In this document: one piece after another, positions 47,943 to 48,147 of the stretch | Layout of the letters: every line of letters starts with the position of its first letter | How positions within the stretch are numbered: the first letter of the stretch is position 1 | Assembly (NCBI GenBank): GCA_035547055.1 | Contig: DASZVN010000210.1 | Span: 1-48,147 of the forward strand | DNA from: DASZVN01 sp035547055 | GTDB taxonomy: Bacteria > Pseudomonadota > Alphaproteobacteria > Rhizobiales > Methylopilaceae | DNA: 48,147 nucleotides | Direction of reading: 5' to 3' | The notes under the pieces: model-generated | What the model saw: the letters and a program-made list of their open reading frames with translations, nothing else | Databases searched by the model: none | Told to the model about the DNA's origin: nothing | Program-made: the position numbers and the translations under genes

Positions 47943-48147
47943 ATGCGAGCCGAGAACCGGGCCGTCCTGATCCGCTCGATTGCGCTGGGCCGGCGCTGGC
48001 TCGACGAGGTCACGGCGGGCAGGGCCGATCTCGATGCCATCGCAATTCGGGAAGAGCGCAGCCGCCGGCATGTCGAGCAGATGGTGTCGCTGGCGTTTCT
48101 TGATCCGCACCTCATCAAGGCGATTGTCGATGGCTGCCTGCCGCGCG
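47943..48147 (+). pseudogene. Partial recombinase-like C-terminal region, running off the right edge
   Basis: From ATG 47943 the frame reads MRAENRAVLIRSIALGRRWL, then TAGRADLDAIAIREERSRRH and FLDPHLIKAIVDGCLPR, ending at the window edge. This pattern (a helix, an HTH-like turn, then F-L-x-P-x-(L/I)-x-x-A-I-x-x-G) is like the end of the large serine recombinases (resolvase/invertase family) common in alphaproteobacteria. The frame stays open back to the stop of the dehydrogenase at 47831, but no catalytic N-terminal domain lies upstream, so it is a remnant or a partial gene. Assignment is from memory of the family pattern. Confidence 0.45.

Noticed and set aside
1..48147. tRNA genes, CRISPR arrays, riboswitches and complete insertion sequences
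   Set aside because: I looked for cloverleaf-like stretches, regularly spaced repeats and transposase motifs and found none I could support by reading. A covariance-model scan could still reveal a small RNA.

Overview
The window looks like chromosomal DNA of a high-GC alphaproteobacterium, plausibly Hyphomicrobiales or a related soil lineage. The signs are a HWE-type histidine kinase, a promoter matching the alphaproteobacterial general-stress consensus (GGAAC-N16-CGTT), repeated branched-chain-amino-acid-type (Liv) ABC transporters, and many oxygenase, SDR and amidohydrolase genes. I cannot name a genus. Almost the whole window is accessory catabolic and stress functions. I saw no tRNA, rRNA, CRISPR array or complete insertion sequence.

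Region A (1-12.8 kb, mostly minus strand). After the tail of a probable Rieske oxygenase at the left edge comes a long minus-strand catabolic block. It holds a GntR/FCD regulator, a Tat-exported Liv-type binding protein, two SDRs, then a tightly packed operon: VOC protein, LivG, LivF, LivH, LivM, DUF4286-like, DUF3237, a second VOC protein, Nu-class GST, alpha/beta hydrolase and an Asp/Glu-racemase-fold protein. Five copies of an ATGT-N2-RCAT-like dyad (best ATGTATACAT) lie before the VOC/Liv operon, the binding-protein gene and the GntR gene. I infer one GntR regulon for uptake and degradation of an unknown, probably aromatic or carboxylic, substrate.

Region B (12.9-22.4 kb). A second complete Liv system (LivF, LivG, a fused LivH-LivM, LivK), a MarR regulator, a Gfo/Idh/MocA dehydrogenase, a divergent phthalate-dioxygenase-like Rieske oxygenase and an M20 deacylase. 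The 14-bp sequence TCTTAG-NN-ATCTAA occurs before livK and in the gap between the dehydrogenase and the oxygenase, pointing to a MarR regulon. Rieske dioxygenase plus Gfo/Idh dehydrogenase recalls the first two steps of 4,5-phthalate catabolism.

Region C (22.4-29.9 kb). A LysR regulator, a minus-strand HpaB-like monooxygenase/RidA/DUF1028 operon, and divergently an orphan peptide-type binding protein, an amidohydrolase, a 95-residue unknown protein and a Rieske ferredoxin. A GTAAC-N4-GTTAC dyad sits in the divergent gap.

Region D (30-38.4 kb). A stress-related segment: YdeP-like molybdopterin oxidoreductase and an SDR behind a perfect EcfG-type promoter, Mn catalase with a weaker one, another SDR, and a three-PAS HWE kinase with no adjacent response regulator. 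Two perfect palindromes (28 and 22 bp) and a triple direct repeat occur in the non-coding gaps.

Region E (38.4-48.1 kb). An accessory segment with visibly more A/T in places: a LuxR-type regulator, a plus-strand operon of class II aldolase/decarboxylase, PaaK-like CoA ligase, a polyamine-type ABC importer and an amidohydrolase, then a D-2-hydroxyacid dehydrogenase. The right edge carries what looks like the C-terminal part of a recombinase-like protein.
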